A stretch of DNA of 46,019 nucleotides from Candidatus Aminicenantes bacterium UBA2199. Its GTDB lineage: Bacteria; Acidobacteriota; Aminicenantia; UBA2199. The translations under genes were made by a program, and so were the position numbers. The notes beneath the pieces were generated by a model. It made no database searches, was not told the DNA's origin, and saw only the letters and a program-made list of their open reading frames with translations. Position 1 is the first letter of the stretch; the number at the start of each line of letters is the position of its first letter. Positions 21,301 to 28,968 of this stretch are shown one piece after another. The stretch covers positions 1-46,019 of the forward strand of contig DCVB01000069.1 of NCBI GenBank assembly GCA_002327965.1, written 5' to 3'.

Positions 21301-24081
21301 GCACTTCAGTGTCTCGCCGTTTCGCAGCACGCTTTGCTCCGATTCGATCCGCAGGCGGTCATCCCTGTCGGCATAGCCGCTGTCCCAGGCAAAAAAGCCG
21401 TGCGAGGTGGAGACGACGCGCCCCGAGCCGTCGGGAGTGTCGATACGCAGAATATAACGGCCGGCTTCGGTCACGCGGAACGCGTGGGTCTTGACCTTGT
21501 CAATGAAAAGATCCCCGGGCTCGGAAGCTTTTTGCAGCCGGCGCTGGTTGTTCTGGTAATGCTCCCGATACAGGGTGACGCGGACTTCTCCGCTTGCCGG
21601 CTCTCCCAGGCTGTCGACCAGGGCCAGCTCGGCCTTTACCGGCTCCTTCAGGTTCTGGTAATAGCCGAGGCGGATGCCGGTCACCCGTTTTCCCGGGAAA
21701 AAAAGCGAGCGGGAATAGGCGGTAAACTCCTTGCCTTCGGCCGATTTGCCGGTGGCCGATAAATTGAGGTCGGCCAGGTAGTTGGTCTTCGGAAACCGGC
21801 TCAGCGGGATATCGAGGGTGGTCCTGCCAGATGCATCCAGCTTGCCTTCGCCCCGGTTGGGCGCGTCATTCTGCATCAAGTCGCGATCAAGGGCGAAGGC
21901 GAATCGCTGCAGGTTCTCGGAAGTAAATATCCTTGACCAGGCAGGGGAGAGTTCCAGCGTATGGGCAAAGGAGTCTCCGGCCATGGGGTTGCCTGCCAGG
22001 TAGGAGCCGCTGACCCGGGCATGAAGAGAATTGGTGGACAGGTAGCGCTCGGCGATGCCGGCGAGCGTTATCTCGAATGTGTTGGGCTGGTAGTAATCGA
22101 TGGTGACGGCGTGCTGTCCCTGCCAGGTCCGATCATCGGTGACCTTGACCTGGATGTAGTAGTTTCCCTTTTTGCCGGCCGGATCGGAGGAGAAAGGATA
22201 ATGGAAGCCGCCCAGGCTGTCGAGCTCCACCTTGTCGCTCTTCACCTTTTGCCAGTCGGGGCCCAGGATTTCCAGGGTTGCCAGCTTGGCTTTTGGCGAG
22301 GAGATTTTTCCAGAGGCATGTTCCTTGACGATGCCGCCGATGTGGACCGTATCGCCCGGCTTGTAGAAGTCGCGGTCGCTGAAGACGGAGACCCGGACCT
22401 CTCGGTCGGACAGCGGTTTCTGGGCAATGCGGGCCAGAGCCATGTCTTCCTTGCCGGTGTCCCTGGCCACGACCAGGTCGTCCGTGCCGATCGCCCGGCC
22501 GCTGACCAGGATGCCGTCTGTTGATGAGGTTCCGAGGGCGATCGTCTCCCTGCCGGGCCGCAGCAGCTCGAACGGCCGGTTGGCGAGCCCCTTGCCGCTG
22601 CGGTTGTCGTAGAGCCAGAAGAGGGTCTGTTTTTGGCCGGCCTTGATGACCATGTCCATGTGGCGGCGGTGAAAGACGCGCAGCGCCGGCGGGTCATAGG
22701 CCGGCAGGCGCATCAGCAACGTGTCCTGGCAGTCGTTGTAGGGTTCATAGCGCTGGGCCAGGAGGCCGAAAAAGCCCAGGGGCGATCCCAGTTCCTTTTC
22801 CATCAATTCGGGCTGGTTGCGTCTTTCGGGCAGGTCGGTCAGCCGCTGCCGGATCTCTTTCTCAACGAACTCGCTGAGGAATTCATTTCGCTGCAGGATC
22901 CCGGGTTCGAGCTTATGCAGCAGGGAGTGGAAGGCGGGCCTGAATTTGAGCAGCCGGATGTCAGCCCGCTTCATGCTCTTGGCGCTCAGCGAGAGCTTGC
23001 CTTCGCGCAGCGAGAAGTCGAGGCGCGGCGAACGGCTGGAGCAGACTTTGGCCTCGATGTCGAGGTCTTCCTTGAGACGTTCCTTGAAGATGTTCGTCAG
23101 GTTCCGGTCGATGCGGATGCTCAGGCGGTCGCCGGAGGCCAGTTCGTCGTCAACCCGCAGGAATATGCCCTGATTTCTGTAATAGCGCGGCTCGCCGTGG
23201 AATTTCAGGGGCGATTTTGTATCGCCGGTGATCCTGAACACCTGGATCAGGTTGTCGTTGAATTCGGCCAGTTCGTTGGCGAACGGCAGCCAGGCAACCG
23301 GTGCGTCGGGGAAAAGGACCAGCGGCTCCTTCCCGGCGAATTGGAAAGGCGGCACCGTGTCGAAGGTGAAGAAAAAGTCCTTGGCCGTTCCCGTGCTCCC
23401 CTCGTTGCCGTAAAAACCCTTTTTAATGGTGAACTGATAGGGCACCCCGCGCCGCAGCTCTTTTTCGTAACGGACTTCGATGCCATCGCCGCCCTTCTGA
23501 AGGAGCCGGATCGGTGTCAGTTCTCCGCTTTTCGTTTCTTTCAGGATGAAGAAGTCGCCGGCATCTGCGGCCGAAACCGGCTGGTTGAAGCGCAACACCA
23601 GCGAGTCCTTCACCCAGACTTGAAAGTCCAGTTTGATACCAGGGCGCAGCGGGGAGAAATATTCCCGGGAGGGGGGCCTGATTTCGCTTGGATAGGCCTG
23701 GGGGGTGCTCCATTGCCAGCGAACCTCCCCGGGCAGGGTTTTTCCCGCAAGCGATCTGGTCCCGGCCGGGATGACGGCGGTGTAGGTGGTCGAATAACGG
23801 AATCGCGGCTTGGGCTTGAAGGCCAGGGTGCGGTTGCCGCGCCAGAAAAACTCCCCTTGGATCGCCGGGGTGATCCTGACCAGGGAGGCGCCGTCACGTT
23901 TTCCGCCCAGGGGCAGCATGTCGTCGGAAAAGGTGAGGGTCAGCTCCTTGTTCTCCAGGTCCTGCAGGACGCCGGAAAGGTTGTAGACCGCCTGCAGGTC
24001 GTCGCCCTGCGGGCCACCGGCCATGCCGATCGCCAAAAATGCCGGAACCAGTGCAGCCAGGATGATCAAAGTGAACTTCAT
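18352..24081 (-). CDS. Bacterial alpha-2-macroglobulin with intact thioester motif
   Basis: 1909 residues. A Sec-type signal peptide (about 1-22, no lipobox Cys) is followed by macroglobulin-like domains, with the MG2-type PGDTVHIGGIV near residue 574. An embedded carboxypeptidase-regulatory-like beta domain lies at about 1094-1165 (GRVFKPDAAPLAGATVTLED). A bait-like low-complexity stretch GIEGGTLGGVEGAIAAAPMA follows. The alpha-2-macroglobulin domain contains SDQLSTYRVMAVAYG, and the thioester CLEQ is intact at Cys1452-Gln1455. An all-helical thioester domain and a C-terminal receptor-like domain complete it. Such proteins trap attacking proteases in the periplasm. They often neighbour pbpC, which is absent here; instead a lytic transglycosylase gene lies upstream. 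GAAGGAGG precedes the ATG. Confidence 0.93.
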   Translation of the reverse strand: MKFTLIILAALVPAFLAIGMAGGPQGDDLQAVYNLSGVLQDLENKELTLTFSDDMLPLGGKRDGASLVRITPAIQGEFFWRGNRTLAFKPKPRFRYSTTYTAVIPAGTRSLAGKTLPGEVRWQWSTPQAYPSEIRPPSREYFSPLRPGIKLDFQVWVKDSLVLRFNQPVSAADAGDFFILKETKSGELTPIRLLQKGGDGIEVRYEKELRRGVPYQFTIKKGFYGNEGSTGTAKDFFFTFDTVPPFQFAGKEPLVLFPDAPVAWLPFANELAEFNDNLIQVFRITGDTKSPLKFHGEPRYYRNQGIFLRVDDELASGDRLSIRIDRNLTNIFKERLKEDLDIEAKVCSSRSPRLDFSLREGKLSLSAKSMKRADIRLLKFRPAFHSLLHKLEPGILQRNEFLSEFVEKEIRQRLTDLPERRNQPELMEKELGSPLGFFGLLAQRYEPYNDCQDTLLMRLPAYDPPALRVFHRRHMDMVIKAGQKQTLFWLYDNRSGKGLANRPFELLRPGRETIALGTSSTDGILVSGRAIGTDDLVVARDTGKEDMALARIAQKPLSDREVRVSVFSDRDFYKPGDTVHIGGIVKEHASGKISSPKAKLATLEILGPDWQKVKSDKVELDSLGGFHYPFSSDPAGKKGNYYIQVKVTDDRTWQGQHAVTIDYYQPNTFEITLAGIAERYLSTNSLHARVSGSYLAGNPMAGDSFAHTLELSPAWSRIFTSENLQRFAFALDRDLMQNDAPNRGEGKLDASGRTTLDIPLSRFPKTNYLADLNLSATGKSAEGKEFTAYSRSLFFPGKRVTGIRLGYYQNLKEPVKAELALVDSLGEPASGEVRVTLYREHYQNNQRRLQKASEPGDLFIDKVKTHAFRVTEAGRYILRIDTPDGSGRVVSTSHGFFAWDSGYADRDDRLRIESEQSVLRNGETLKCFIRSQRPGQALVTVERGVVLDSWVIPLQKMTPLDIPVRKEYFPAIRVGVVAMYENNISEETSKDFQVRGEGKSLKIDLECADEIKPASKAKVQVRVRAAQGRGARAKLFVYAVDEGNLSLQDYQTPDPLQRFYYDTPLGRGILRNHYSKHFNHWTIEHPMMDIGLPAGPVLFGRVFKPDAAPLAGATVTLEDENFKKLRTTTSSPQGYYAFTNVPTGRYAVKAEARGFHPFLQKHFHFGGRDRQAFNIALIPASADKYRDQEDVDAGIEGGTLGGVEGAIAAAPMASEKRMKAQELKEEMEITGRADLSGIRVRSDFKEVLFFKVVETDEAGNATVDFTSSDQLSTYRVMAVAYGEDCFGSAERKLVVSKDLLISEAMPEFARQGDEFQAGVQLSNRTALMLPVTLLARPLGITIRGADRIERSLDARGNSLFQFPFLAESIGEAKVEFFALSAADKDGLEKKLPVTDRLVSETLLDFASGRNVRKVIAPQAEGEQQSVAIKVAPSLLRPAVNIAKKLVFYPYECLEQRTSKIMPFLALSPQLAERLELGLDQGQIREAVNGFLKVIPEFMNSDGALSYYRDGRYSSDYLTAYVLWSLHLARERDYKVDPQLVQKLSAYLQRTSLDKTCESFFQFVLSLHKKADGKKLKKLAAERDALPLPARVFLYRALHNQGMETNLLKTMLNKFNNSLQVEADFAYFDAGEFAYHRDFPFYSSRFATALLLQAVLEVEHGHVLADRIVNWLLEAEPHCWNTTQTNFWILGAMDEYLRQIEKTTARRAEIVLLGEKTAREFASSRDTLVLSKKLENIKHQVEAEVTADQPVYVASELTWKLAKAGKKSRGIDIQRNVYNEKGEKTEAFQRGQVYMVELLVKSDKEVPYGVIDEPLAAGFELLRQDVSTTRSLKEFNTQNQNAWHAPWARQENSADRLVFYTYMLQGRIRMVYFIKAMYSGRFTWMPAVAQGMYHPQYFGRTAIQVIEVRE

Positions 24082-24161
24082 GTCCGCCTCCTTCGCTCGC
24101 GCCGTTCAGCAGGATCAGACGGCCGGCACACGAAAATTACCGCGATATTCTTCCAGGGCCG

Positions 24162-24190
24162 ATTATGCGGGAAAGGCGGGGGTTTTACAA
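24162..24190 (-). promoter_or_regulatory. Possible promoter of the macroglobulin gene
   Basis: On the minus strand TTGTAA, a 17-bp spacer and CATAAT (5/6) lie about 80 bp upstream of the start at 24081, inside the gap after the transglycosylase gene. Confidence 0.45.
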
Positions 24191-24206
24191 CCCGGAACGG
24201 CAGGGG

Positions 24207-24815
24207 TCAGCCGATATTGGCGTGCTGGCAGTAACGGGAGGCCAGCACTTTCTCGTGATAGTTGTTGCCGGCATAGTTGTAGCCGTTGTTGTAGAGGATC
24301 AGGGCCTTGACGATGTCGCCCCGGGTCTCCAGCAGGTAGCCTTTCAGGATGGTCAGGCCGAGCTCGATATTGTAGTCGATCTGGAACAACTTGTTGCGGT
24401 CGATGTTCAGGGCGTTCTTCCAGACCGGATAATTCACCTGCATCAGGCCGCAGGCCCCCACTCGGGAGACGGCGCGGCGGTCGAAACGGCTCTCGACGTA
24501 AATGATGGCCATGATCAGGTAGGGGCTGAAGCCGTGCTTGCTGCTCAGGGTGAACACCGAGTCGGCGATGCGGGCGAACTCGGGGGAATGCAGGCGATAG
24601 ACGTTCTCCTGGAAGCGGTAAAAATCGGCCTTGGCCATGTCGTCCCGGTGGGAACTGAGCCTGTCGTTCAGGGTTTCGACCGTTTTCCGCAGGGACTGGA
24701 TGGTCTTCCGGCTTTCGGCCTGGCGGGCCGAGAGGACGATGGCGCTGGCCAGGAAGATGCCTGACAGGCCGACAAAAAGCAATAAAATGCCACGCAAGCT
24801 TTTTGGGGGGTTCAT
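24207..24815 (-). CDS. Membrane-anchored lytic transglycosylase (SLT domain)
   Basis: 202 residues from the ATG at 24815; the longer frame to 24875 starts inside a strong promoter and is rejected. An N-terminal membrane helix (9-30) and a short coiled-coil region (about 33-60) precede a lysozyme-like SLT domain. Its catalytic Glu108 lies in YVESRF, followed by GACGLMQV and the ALILYNNGY motif. The family cleaves peptidoglycan glycan strands with 1,6-anhydro product formation in the periplasm. It carries its own promoter and precedes the macroglobulin gene, a pairing that fits envelope maintenance. The ribosome binding site is a modest AAGG. Confidence 0.9.
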   Translation of the reverse strand: MNPPKSLRGILLLFVGLSGIFLASAIVLSARQAESRKTIQSLRKTVETLNDRLSSHRDDMAKADFYRFQENVYRLHSPEFARIADSVFTLSSKHGFSPYLIMAIIYVESRFDRRAVSRVGACGLMQVNYPVWKNALNIDRNKLFQIDYNIELGLTILKGYLLETRGDIVKALILYNNGYNYAGNNYHEKVLASRYCQHANIG

Positions 24816-24846
24816 TGTTTTCCTTGGATCCGATTTCCGAAGGTAA

Positions 24847-24875
24847 ATTATCGCACGGATCGCCGCCTTTGTCAA
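24847..24875 (-). promoter_or_regulatory. Sigma-70-like promoter of the lytic transglycosylase gene
   Basis: On the minus strand a perfect TTGACA, a 17-bp spacer and GATAAT (5/6) precede the start at 24815, giving a leader of roughly 25 nt. Confidence 0.7.
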
Positions 24876-24900
24876 GCCAGCGGGGGGATGACTGGGCGGG

Positions 24901-25149
24901 CTATTCCTTGTCTTTGTCGCGGCGGTGCCGGATGCGCAAGTTCGTCAGGCTGACGCGGCGGGGATCCTCGGGGTCGCCGAAGTGCAGGCAGAGGGGGCAG
25001 GAGCCGGTAAAGGCGCTCAGCAGGGTAATGACGCCCAGCAGGCCGAGCCAGTTCCTGAAATAGATGCCGGCGCCGATGATGGCCAGCGAAACGATAACGC
25101 GGATCCACTTCGCCGCCTGATCCGTGCTGCACTGCATTTTTTCGGGCAT
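24901..25149 (-). CDS. DUF2892 (YgaP-like membrane domain) small protein
   Basis: 82 residues. Pattern: an amphipathic start, WIRVIVSLAIIGAGIYF, a second hydrophobic stretch LGLLGVITLLSAFTG, then CPLCLHFG, which matches the DUF2892 ending (usually CPLYxxLG). It is a small inner-membrane protein of unknown function. No Shine-Dalgarno sequence lies before the ATG. A perfect TATAAT ends seven bases upstream of it, so the transcript may be leaderless (see the promoter entry). The gene lies between a GT4 glycosyltransferase and a lytic transglycosylase. Confidence 0.85.
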   Translation of the reverse strand: MPEKMQCSTDQAAKWIRVIVSLAIIGAGIYFRNWLGLLGVITLLSAFTGSCPLCLHFGDPEDPRRVSLTNLRIRHRRDKDKE

Positions 25150-25155
25150 GACGCG

Positions 25156-25184
25156 ATTATAACCGGGGAAGCCCGGGGACGCAA
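25156..25184 (-). promoter_or_regulatory. Promoter placing the transcript start at the DUF2892 start codon
   Basis: On the minus strand TTGCGT, a 17-bp spacer and a perfect TATAAT (25161-25156) lie in the end of the GT4 gene, the -10 overlapping its TAA stop. The expected start, six to eight bases past the -10, falls on the A of the ATG at 25149. Confidence 0.5.
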
Positions 25185-26263
25185 GCCCCTGATCCTGCTG
25201 TCAAGCGCTGGTAAATCGCGGTCAGAACGGAGTTCGTGGCGCGATAATCGAACTCCCGGGCGCGTTCCAGGGAGCGCGCCGCCAGGTCGGCCCGCTTCCG
25301 AGGCGAACGCAGGAGGCTTTCCAGCCCGCCGGCCAGGGCTTCCGCGTCCTGGGGAGGGACCAGGATGCCGTGACCTTGCACGATCTCGGGTATGCCGCCG
25401 CTGGCGGCCGCCACGACCGGCAGGCCGCAGGCCATGGCCTCGATGATGGCCGAGCCCATCCCCTCCAATTTCGAAGGGTGGGCGTAGGCGTCCAGCGCAT
25501 AAAAATACGCCGGCATGTCGTCGATGAAGCCCGGCAACTTGAAACGCTCGCCGATCCCCAATTGCGCTATCCTTTCCTGGAGGCTGCGGCGCAGGGTGCC
25601 CTCGCCGGCAATGGAGAAATAAAGCCCGGGAAACTCGGGGATCAGCCTGGCGGCGGCCTCCAGCAAATGGCTGTGCCCTTTGTGATCGACCAGGCTGCCG
25701 GCGCAGCCGACATGAAAAGCGGCTTCCGGGATGCCCAGGCGGGCCCGCGCCCGGCCGGGGGCGGCAACGGAGGCGAAGCGACCCAAATCGATGCCATCGT
25801 GGACCACGAAGGTCTTGCCGGCGTCCAGGTCCCTGGCCGACAGGATGTCCTTGATTTTCTGCGATACGGCAATGACCGCGTCCAGGGGGCGGTACTTCAG
25901 CCGGGCCGCCAGCCGCCCCACCGGGAAATCGACCCGGCGATGGGCGATGACGATCTTCCGCCGCCGCCGGCCGACCCACAATCCGGCCAGGATGCAGCGG
26001 GCGTCGTGGCAGTGGATGATGTCCGGCTGGAAATCCGTCACGGCTTTCTCCAGGCGGCGAATGCTACGGACCGGCCCTTCGCCCTGGGCCAGCCAGGGAT
26101 AGGCTGGAATGCCTTCATCGAGCAGCCTGTCGTGCAGCGGGCTGCCGGCACGGCAGACGGCCGCCGTCGCACGGCCCGACCCGCCCAGGAAAGCCAGCAG
26201 GTAGAACAGCTGCTGCTGGCCGCCGCGCCAATCCCTAGCGGAGTCCAGATGCAGGATTTTCAT
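25157..26263 (-). CDS. Glycosyltransferase family 4 (GT-B fold)
   Basis: 368 residues. The N-terminal acceptor domain begins MKILHLDSARDWRGGQQQLF. The C-terminal donor domain has VVHDGIDLGRF and the GT4 signature EGMGSAIIEAMACGLPVVAA followed by GGIPEIV, containing the E-x7-E nucleotide-sugar-binding pattern. Retaining GT4 enzymes transfer a sugar from an NDP-sugar. The gene overlaps the upstream WaaE-like GT2 gene by 29 bp, so both probably act on the same lipopolysaccharide core or surface glycan. The donor cannot be told from sequence. Confidence 0.92.
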   Translation of the reverse strand: MKILHLDSARDWRGGQQQLFYLLAFLGGSGRATAAVCRAGSPLHDRLLDEGIPAYPWLAQGEGPVRSIRRLEKAVTDFQPDIIHCHDARCILAGLWVGRRRRKIVIAHRRVDFPVGRLAARLKYRPLDAVIAVSQKIKDILSARDLDAGKTFVVHDGIDLGRFASVAAPGRARARLGIPEAAFHVGCAGSLVDHKGHSHLLEAAARLIPEFPGLYFSIAGEGTLRRSLQERIAQLGIGERFKLPGFIDDMPAYFYALDAYAHPSKLEGMGSAIIEAMACGLPVVAAASGGIPEIVQGHGILVPPQDAEALAGGLESLLRSPRKRADLAARSLERAREFDYRATNSVLTAIYQRLTAGSGACVPGLPRL

Positions 26264-27062
26264 CCGTTGCCTGGTCGCGGCCCCGGCGGCGCGCGGACTT
26301 TTTCAATTCCAGGGCCTTGAGGTATTTCAAGGCGGTCGCCCAGGATGACAGCAGCGCGATCACGAAGCCAGCTAGACCGTCGAGGAAGCCCAGCTTGAGG
26401 AGATAGTGCCTGGCGAACGTGAAGACCGGCAACAGGCAGGCGCGGCCAAGGAGGAGTTTCTTGCCCTTTTCCGCGATCTCTTGGGCCTGCAGGGAGGAAT
26501 AGCGATCGATGCGGCGCAGATGATCGGAGATGTCGCGATAGGTGTAATGCAGGATGGCGCCGGGCAGGGAGGCGGTGGCGCCGCTGACGTTCAATCGTTC
26601 GTGTATCCTGCCCTGCCACGAGGCGCCGCTTCTCTTGAAGAGCCGGACCTTGCGGTCGGGATACCAGCCCGAGTGGCGGATCCAGCGTCCCAGGTAATGC
26701 GTTCGGCGCTGGATGGCGAAGGCCGCCACGCCGGCGGCGGGCCCTTCTTCTTTCAGGGCGGTGATGGCGCGCTTCAATTCGGGGGAAACGCGCTCGTCGG
26801 CGTCCAGGTTGAGTACCCATTCATGGCTGGCCTGTTCCATGGCAAAGTTTTTCTGCTGGCCGTAATTTTCAAAACGCTTCTGCAGGACCCGGGCACCGGA
26901 GGCGCGGGCGATCTCCACGGTGCGGTCGCCGGAATGGGAGTCGACCACCACCACCTCATCGGCAAGCCCCTGGACGCTGGCCAGGGCATCGGGAAGGCGG
27001 TCCTCCTCGTTGCGGGTGATGATCACTGCCGATATCTTCATGACGGCGTTTTCAGGTTCCAT
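26235..27062 (-). CDS. WaaE/KdtX-like glycosyltransferase family 2
   Basis: 275 residues from the ATG at 27062; an alternative start at 27041 would begin directly at MKISAVIITRNEE. The GT-A fold motifs are VVVVDSHSGDRTVEIA, the metal-binding LNLDADERVSPE and the WaaE-type segment HYLGRWIRHSGWYPDRKVRLF. These match lipopolysaccharide core-biosynthesis GT2 enzymes such as WaaE, which add a hexose to the inner core. A hydrophobic C-terminal stretch (about 225-245) suggests membrane association. It follows purH by 14 bp and overlaps the next GT4 gene. The role in lipopolysaccharide is from family knowledge. Confidence 0.9.
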   Translation of the reverse strand: MEPENAVMKISAVIITRNEEDRLPDALASVQGLADEVVVVDSHSGDRTVEIARASGARVLQKRFENYGQQKNFAMEQASHEWVLNLDADERVSPELKRAITALKEEGPAAGVAAFAIQRRTHYLGRWIRHSGWYPDRKVRLFKRSGASWQGRIHERLNVSGATASLPGAILHYTYRDISDHLRRIDRYSSLQAQEIAEKGKKLLLGRACLLPVFTFARHYLLKLGFLDGLAGFVIALLSSWATALKYLKALELKKSARRRGRDQATDENPASGLR

Positions 27063-27075
27063 GGCGGCGGTCGCT

Positions 27076-28596
27076 TCAGTGCCGGAAGTGGCGAATGCCG
27101 GTGAACAGCAGGGAGACGTTCAGCTTTTGCGCCGTCAGGATCACGTCGGTGTCCCGGACCGAGCCGCCGGTCTCGACCACGATGGCGATCTTGTGCCGGG
27201 CGGCCAGCTCGATCGAGTCGGCAAAGGGGAAGAAAGCGTCGGAAAGCAGCACGGCGCCGCTTACCGGGGTCTGGCTTTTGTTGATGGCCAGTTCCACCGA
27301 GTCGATGCGGCTGGCCTGGCCGGCGCCGACGCCGATCAGCCGCAGGTTCTTGACGAGGATGATGCCGTTCGATTTCACGTACTTGATGATCTTCCAGCCG
27401 AAATCGACGTCGGCCTTTTCCTTCTTGCCCAGCGGCTTGCCGGCTTTGAGTTCAAAGGCATCGACGGCGAAGGAGAGGATGTCCCGGCTCTGGTGGACGA
27501 AACCGCCGGGGATGGTCTTGAAATCGCTTCTCTCCACGTAGCCGGCCGGCATGCGGATCAGGCGCAGGTTTTTTTTCCTGCGCAGGATCTTCAGGGCTTC
27601 AGCGGAGAAATCGGGGGCGAGAATGACCTCGAAGAAAATATCGGCCATGGCCGCGGCGGTTTCTCCCTCGAGACGGTTATTGAAGCCGACGATGCCGCCG
27701 TATGCCGAGCGCGGGTCGCCGGCGAAAGCCGCCTGGAAGGCTGTCGCCTGGTCGGCGTCCAGGGCGGCACCGCAGGGATTCTGGTGCTTGACGACGGAGG
27801 AAAAATGCTTCTTGCCCTGAAAATCGTTGAGCAGCTCGTACATCATGGCCATGTCGAGGATGTTGTTGTAGGAGAGCTCCTTGCCGTGCAGCTGGTCGAT
27901 GTGGTGGAAGGGGGAGCGGCGGTCGCGGATGGCCAGGAAAGCCGCCTGATGCGGATTCTCGCCGTAGCGCAGCGAACGCGCCCGGCGGCCGGCGATGGTC
28001 ATGAAATCGGGGGGTTCCTCCCGGCCGGCGGCGAGGTAGCCGGCGACCAGCGAGTCATAAAAAGACGTGTAGGCAAAGGCTTTCTGCGCCAGGCGTTTTC
28101 TCAGCTCCAGCGGTATGTCGTTGCCGGCCTCGACGGCGGCGATAACCGCTGCGTAGTCATTTTCGTCGATCAGGACCAGGGTGTCCTTGAAGTTCTTGGC
28201 GGCGGCGCGCACCAGGGCCGGGCCGCCGATATCGATGTTCTCCAGCATGACGTCCAGGTCGGCGGCGCTTTTTTCCAGGGCCGCCTCGAACGGATAGAAG
28301 TTGATGATCACCAGGTCGATCTTGCCGGCGTGGAACTCCTCGAGCTGCTTCAGGTGGCCGGCCGTCTTTTTGGCCAGGACGGGGCCGAAGATCAGCGGGT
28401 GCAGGGTCTTGACCCGGCCGTCGAGGATCTCCGGAAAATTGGTGATGCCGGAGACTTCGGTGACCGGGATGCTCCTTTCGCGGAGAAAGGCGGCCGTGCC
28501 GCCGGTGGATACGATCTCCCAGCCGGCCTGGTGCAGGACGGCGGCGATGCCGTCGATCCTTTCCTTGTTGTAGACGCTGATCAATGCCCGCTTCAT
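27076..28596 (-). CDS. purH: Bifunctional AICAR transformylase / IMP cyclohydrolase
   Basis: 506 residues, full length. The N-terminal cyclohydrolase domain carries SVYNKERIDGIAAVL and STGGTAAFL. The C-terminal transformylase domain carries RYGENPHQAAF and the catalytic Lys-His pair in VKHQNPCGAA. It catalyses the last two steps of de novo IMP synthesis in the cytoplasm. GGAGGG precedes the ATG and a well-formed promoter lies upstream. The glycosyltransferase genes follow closely enough to be cotranscribed. Confidence 0.97.
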   Translation of the reverse strand: MKRALISVYNKERIDGIAAVLHQAGWEIVSTGGTAAFLRERSIPVTEVSGITNFPEILDGRVKTLHPLIFGPVLAKKTAGHLKQLEEFHAGKIDLVIINFYPFEAALEKSAADLDVMLENIDIGGPALVRAAAKNFKDTLVLIDENDYAAVIAAVEAGNDIPLELRKRLAQKAFAYTSFYDSLVAGYLAAGREEPPDFMTIAGRRARSLRYGENPHQAAFLAIRDRRSPFHHIDQLHGKELSYNNILDMAMMYELLNDFQGKKHFSSVVKHQNPCGAALDADQATAFQAAFAGDPRSAYGGIVGFNNRLEGETAAAMADIFFEVILAPDFSAEALKILRRKKNLRLIRMPAGYVERSDFKTIPGGFVHQSRDILSFAVDAFELKAGKPLGKKEKADVDFGWKIIKYVKSNGIILVKNLRLIGVGAGQASRIDSVELAINKSQTPVSGAVLLSDAFFPFADSIELAARHKIAIVVETGGSVRDTDVILTAQKLNVSLLFTGIRHFRH

Positions 28597-28619
28597 GGTG
28601 GTCCCTCCGCTAGGCCTCT

Positions 28620-28648
28620 ATTATAGCCCGATGCGGGCCGCGAAGCAA
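28620..28648 (-). promoter_or_regulatory. Sigma-70-like promoter of purH
   Basis: On the minus strand TTGCTT, a 17-bp spacer and a perfect TATAAT lie 24 bp before the purH start. The -35 is identical to that of rpmB. No purine riboswitch-like structure was recognised in the short leader. Confidence 0.6.
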
Positions 28649-28764
28649 AATTCGGGCGTGCAGCGCCGCGCTTCGCCCGAGTGAACGGGGAACCGGCATG
28701 GCTGGGCGACGGCGGCGGCAAGGTGCGCGGGCGCGCGGTTTCATGGCTCCCGGGCCTGGACGGT

Positions 28765-28793
28765 TTCACAAATCCCGTCATCTATGGTACAAT
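28765..28793 (+). promoter_or_regulatory. Promoter of tRNA-Pro with extended -10
   Basis: TTCACA (5/6), a 17-bp spacer and TACAAT (5/6) preceded by TGG (an extended -10) end 15 bp before the mature tRNA 5' end at 28809. Confidence 0.7.
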
Positions 28794-28808
28794 GCAGTTT
28801 ATTCGCGA

Positions 28809-28882
28809 CGGGGTGTAGCGCAGACTGGCAGCGCGTTCCGTTCGGGTCGGAAAGGCCGGAGGTTCAAATCCTCTCACCCCGA
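28809..28882 (+). tRNA. tRNA-Pro (anticodon CGG)
   Basis: A 74-nt cloverleaf. The acceptor CGGGGTG pairs with CACCCCG, and the anticodon stem TTCCG/CGGAA encloses loop TTCGGGT with anticodon CGG. The T arm is GGAGG-TTCAAAT-CCTCT with one G-T pair, and A is the discriminator. CCA is not encoded. The acceptor end and D arm match standard bacterial tRNA-Pro. Confidence 0.95.
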
Positions 28883-28906
28883 TTTTCTTCTTTCCCGCGC
28901 CATCCC

Positions 28907-28935
28907 TTGAACACGTTGTCGTTTTAATGTATAAT
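28907..28935 (+). promoter_or_regulatory. Promoter of the GT2 synthase gene
   Basis: TTGAAC (4/6), a 17-bp spacer and a perfect TATAAT (28930-28935) give a start near 28942 and a leader of about 27 nt before the ATG at 28969. Confidence 0.65.
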
Positions 28936-28968
28936 TCCAGCTTCAGTTGTGAATCCAATGGGGAATGA

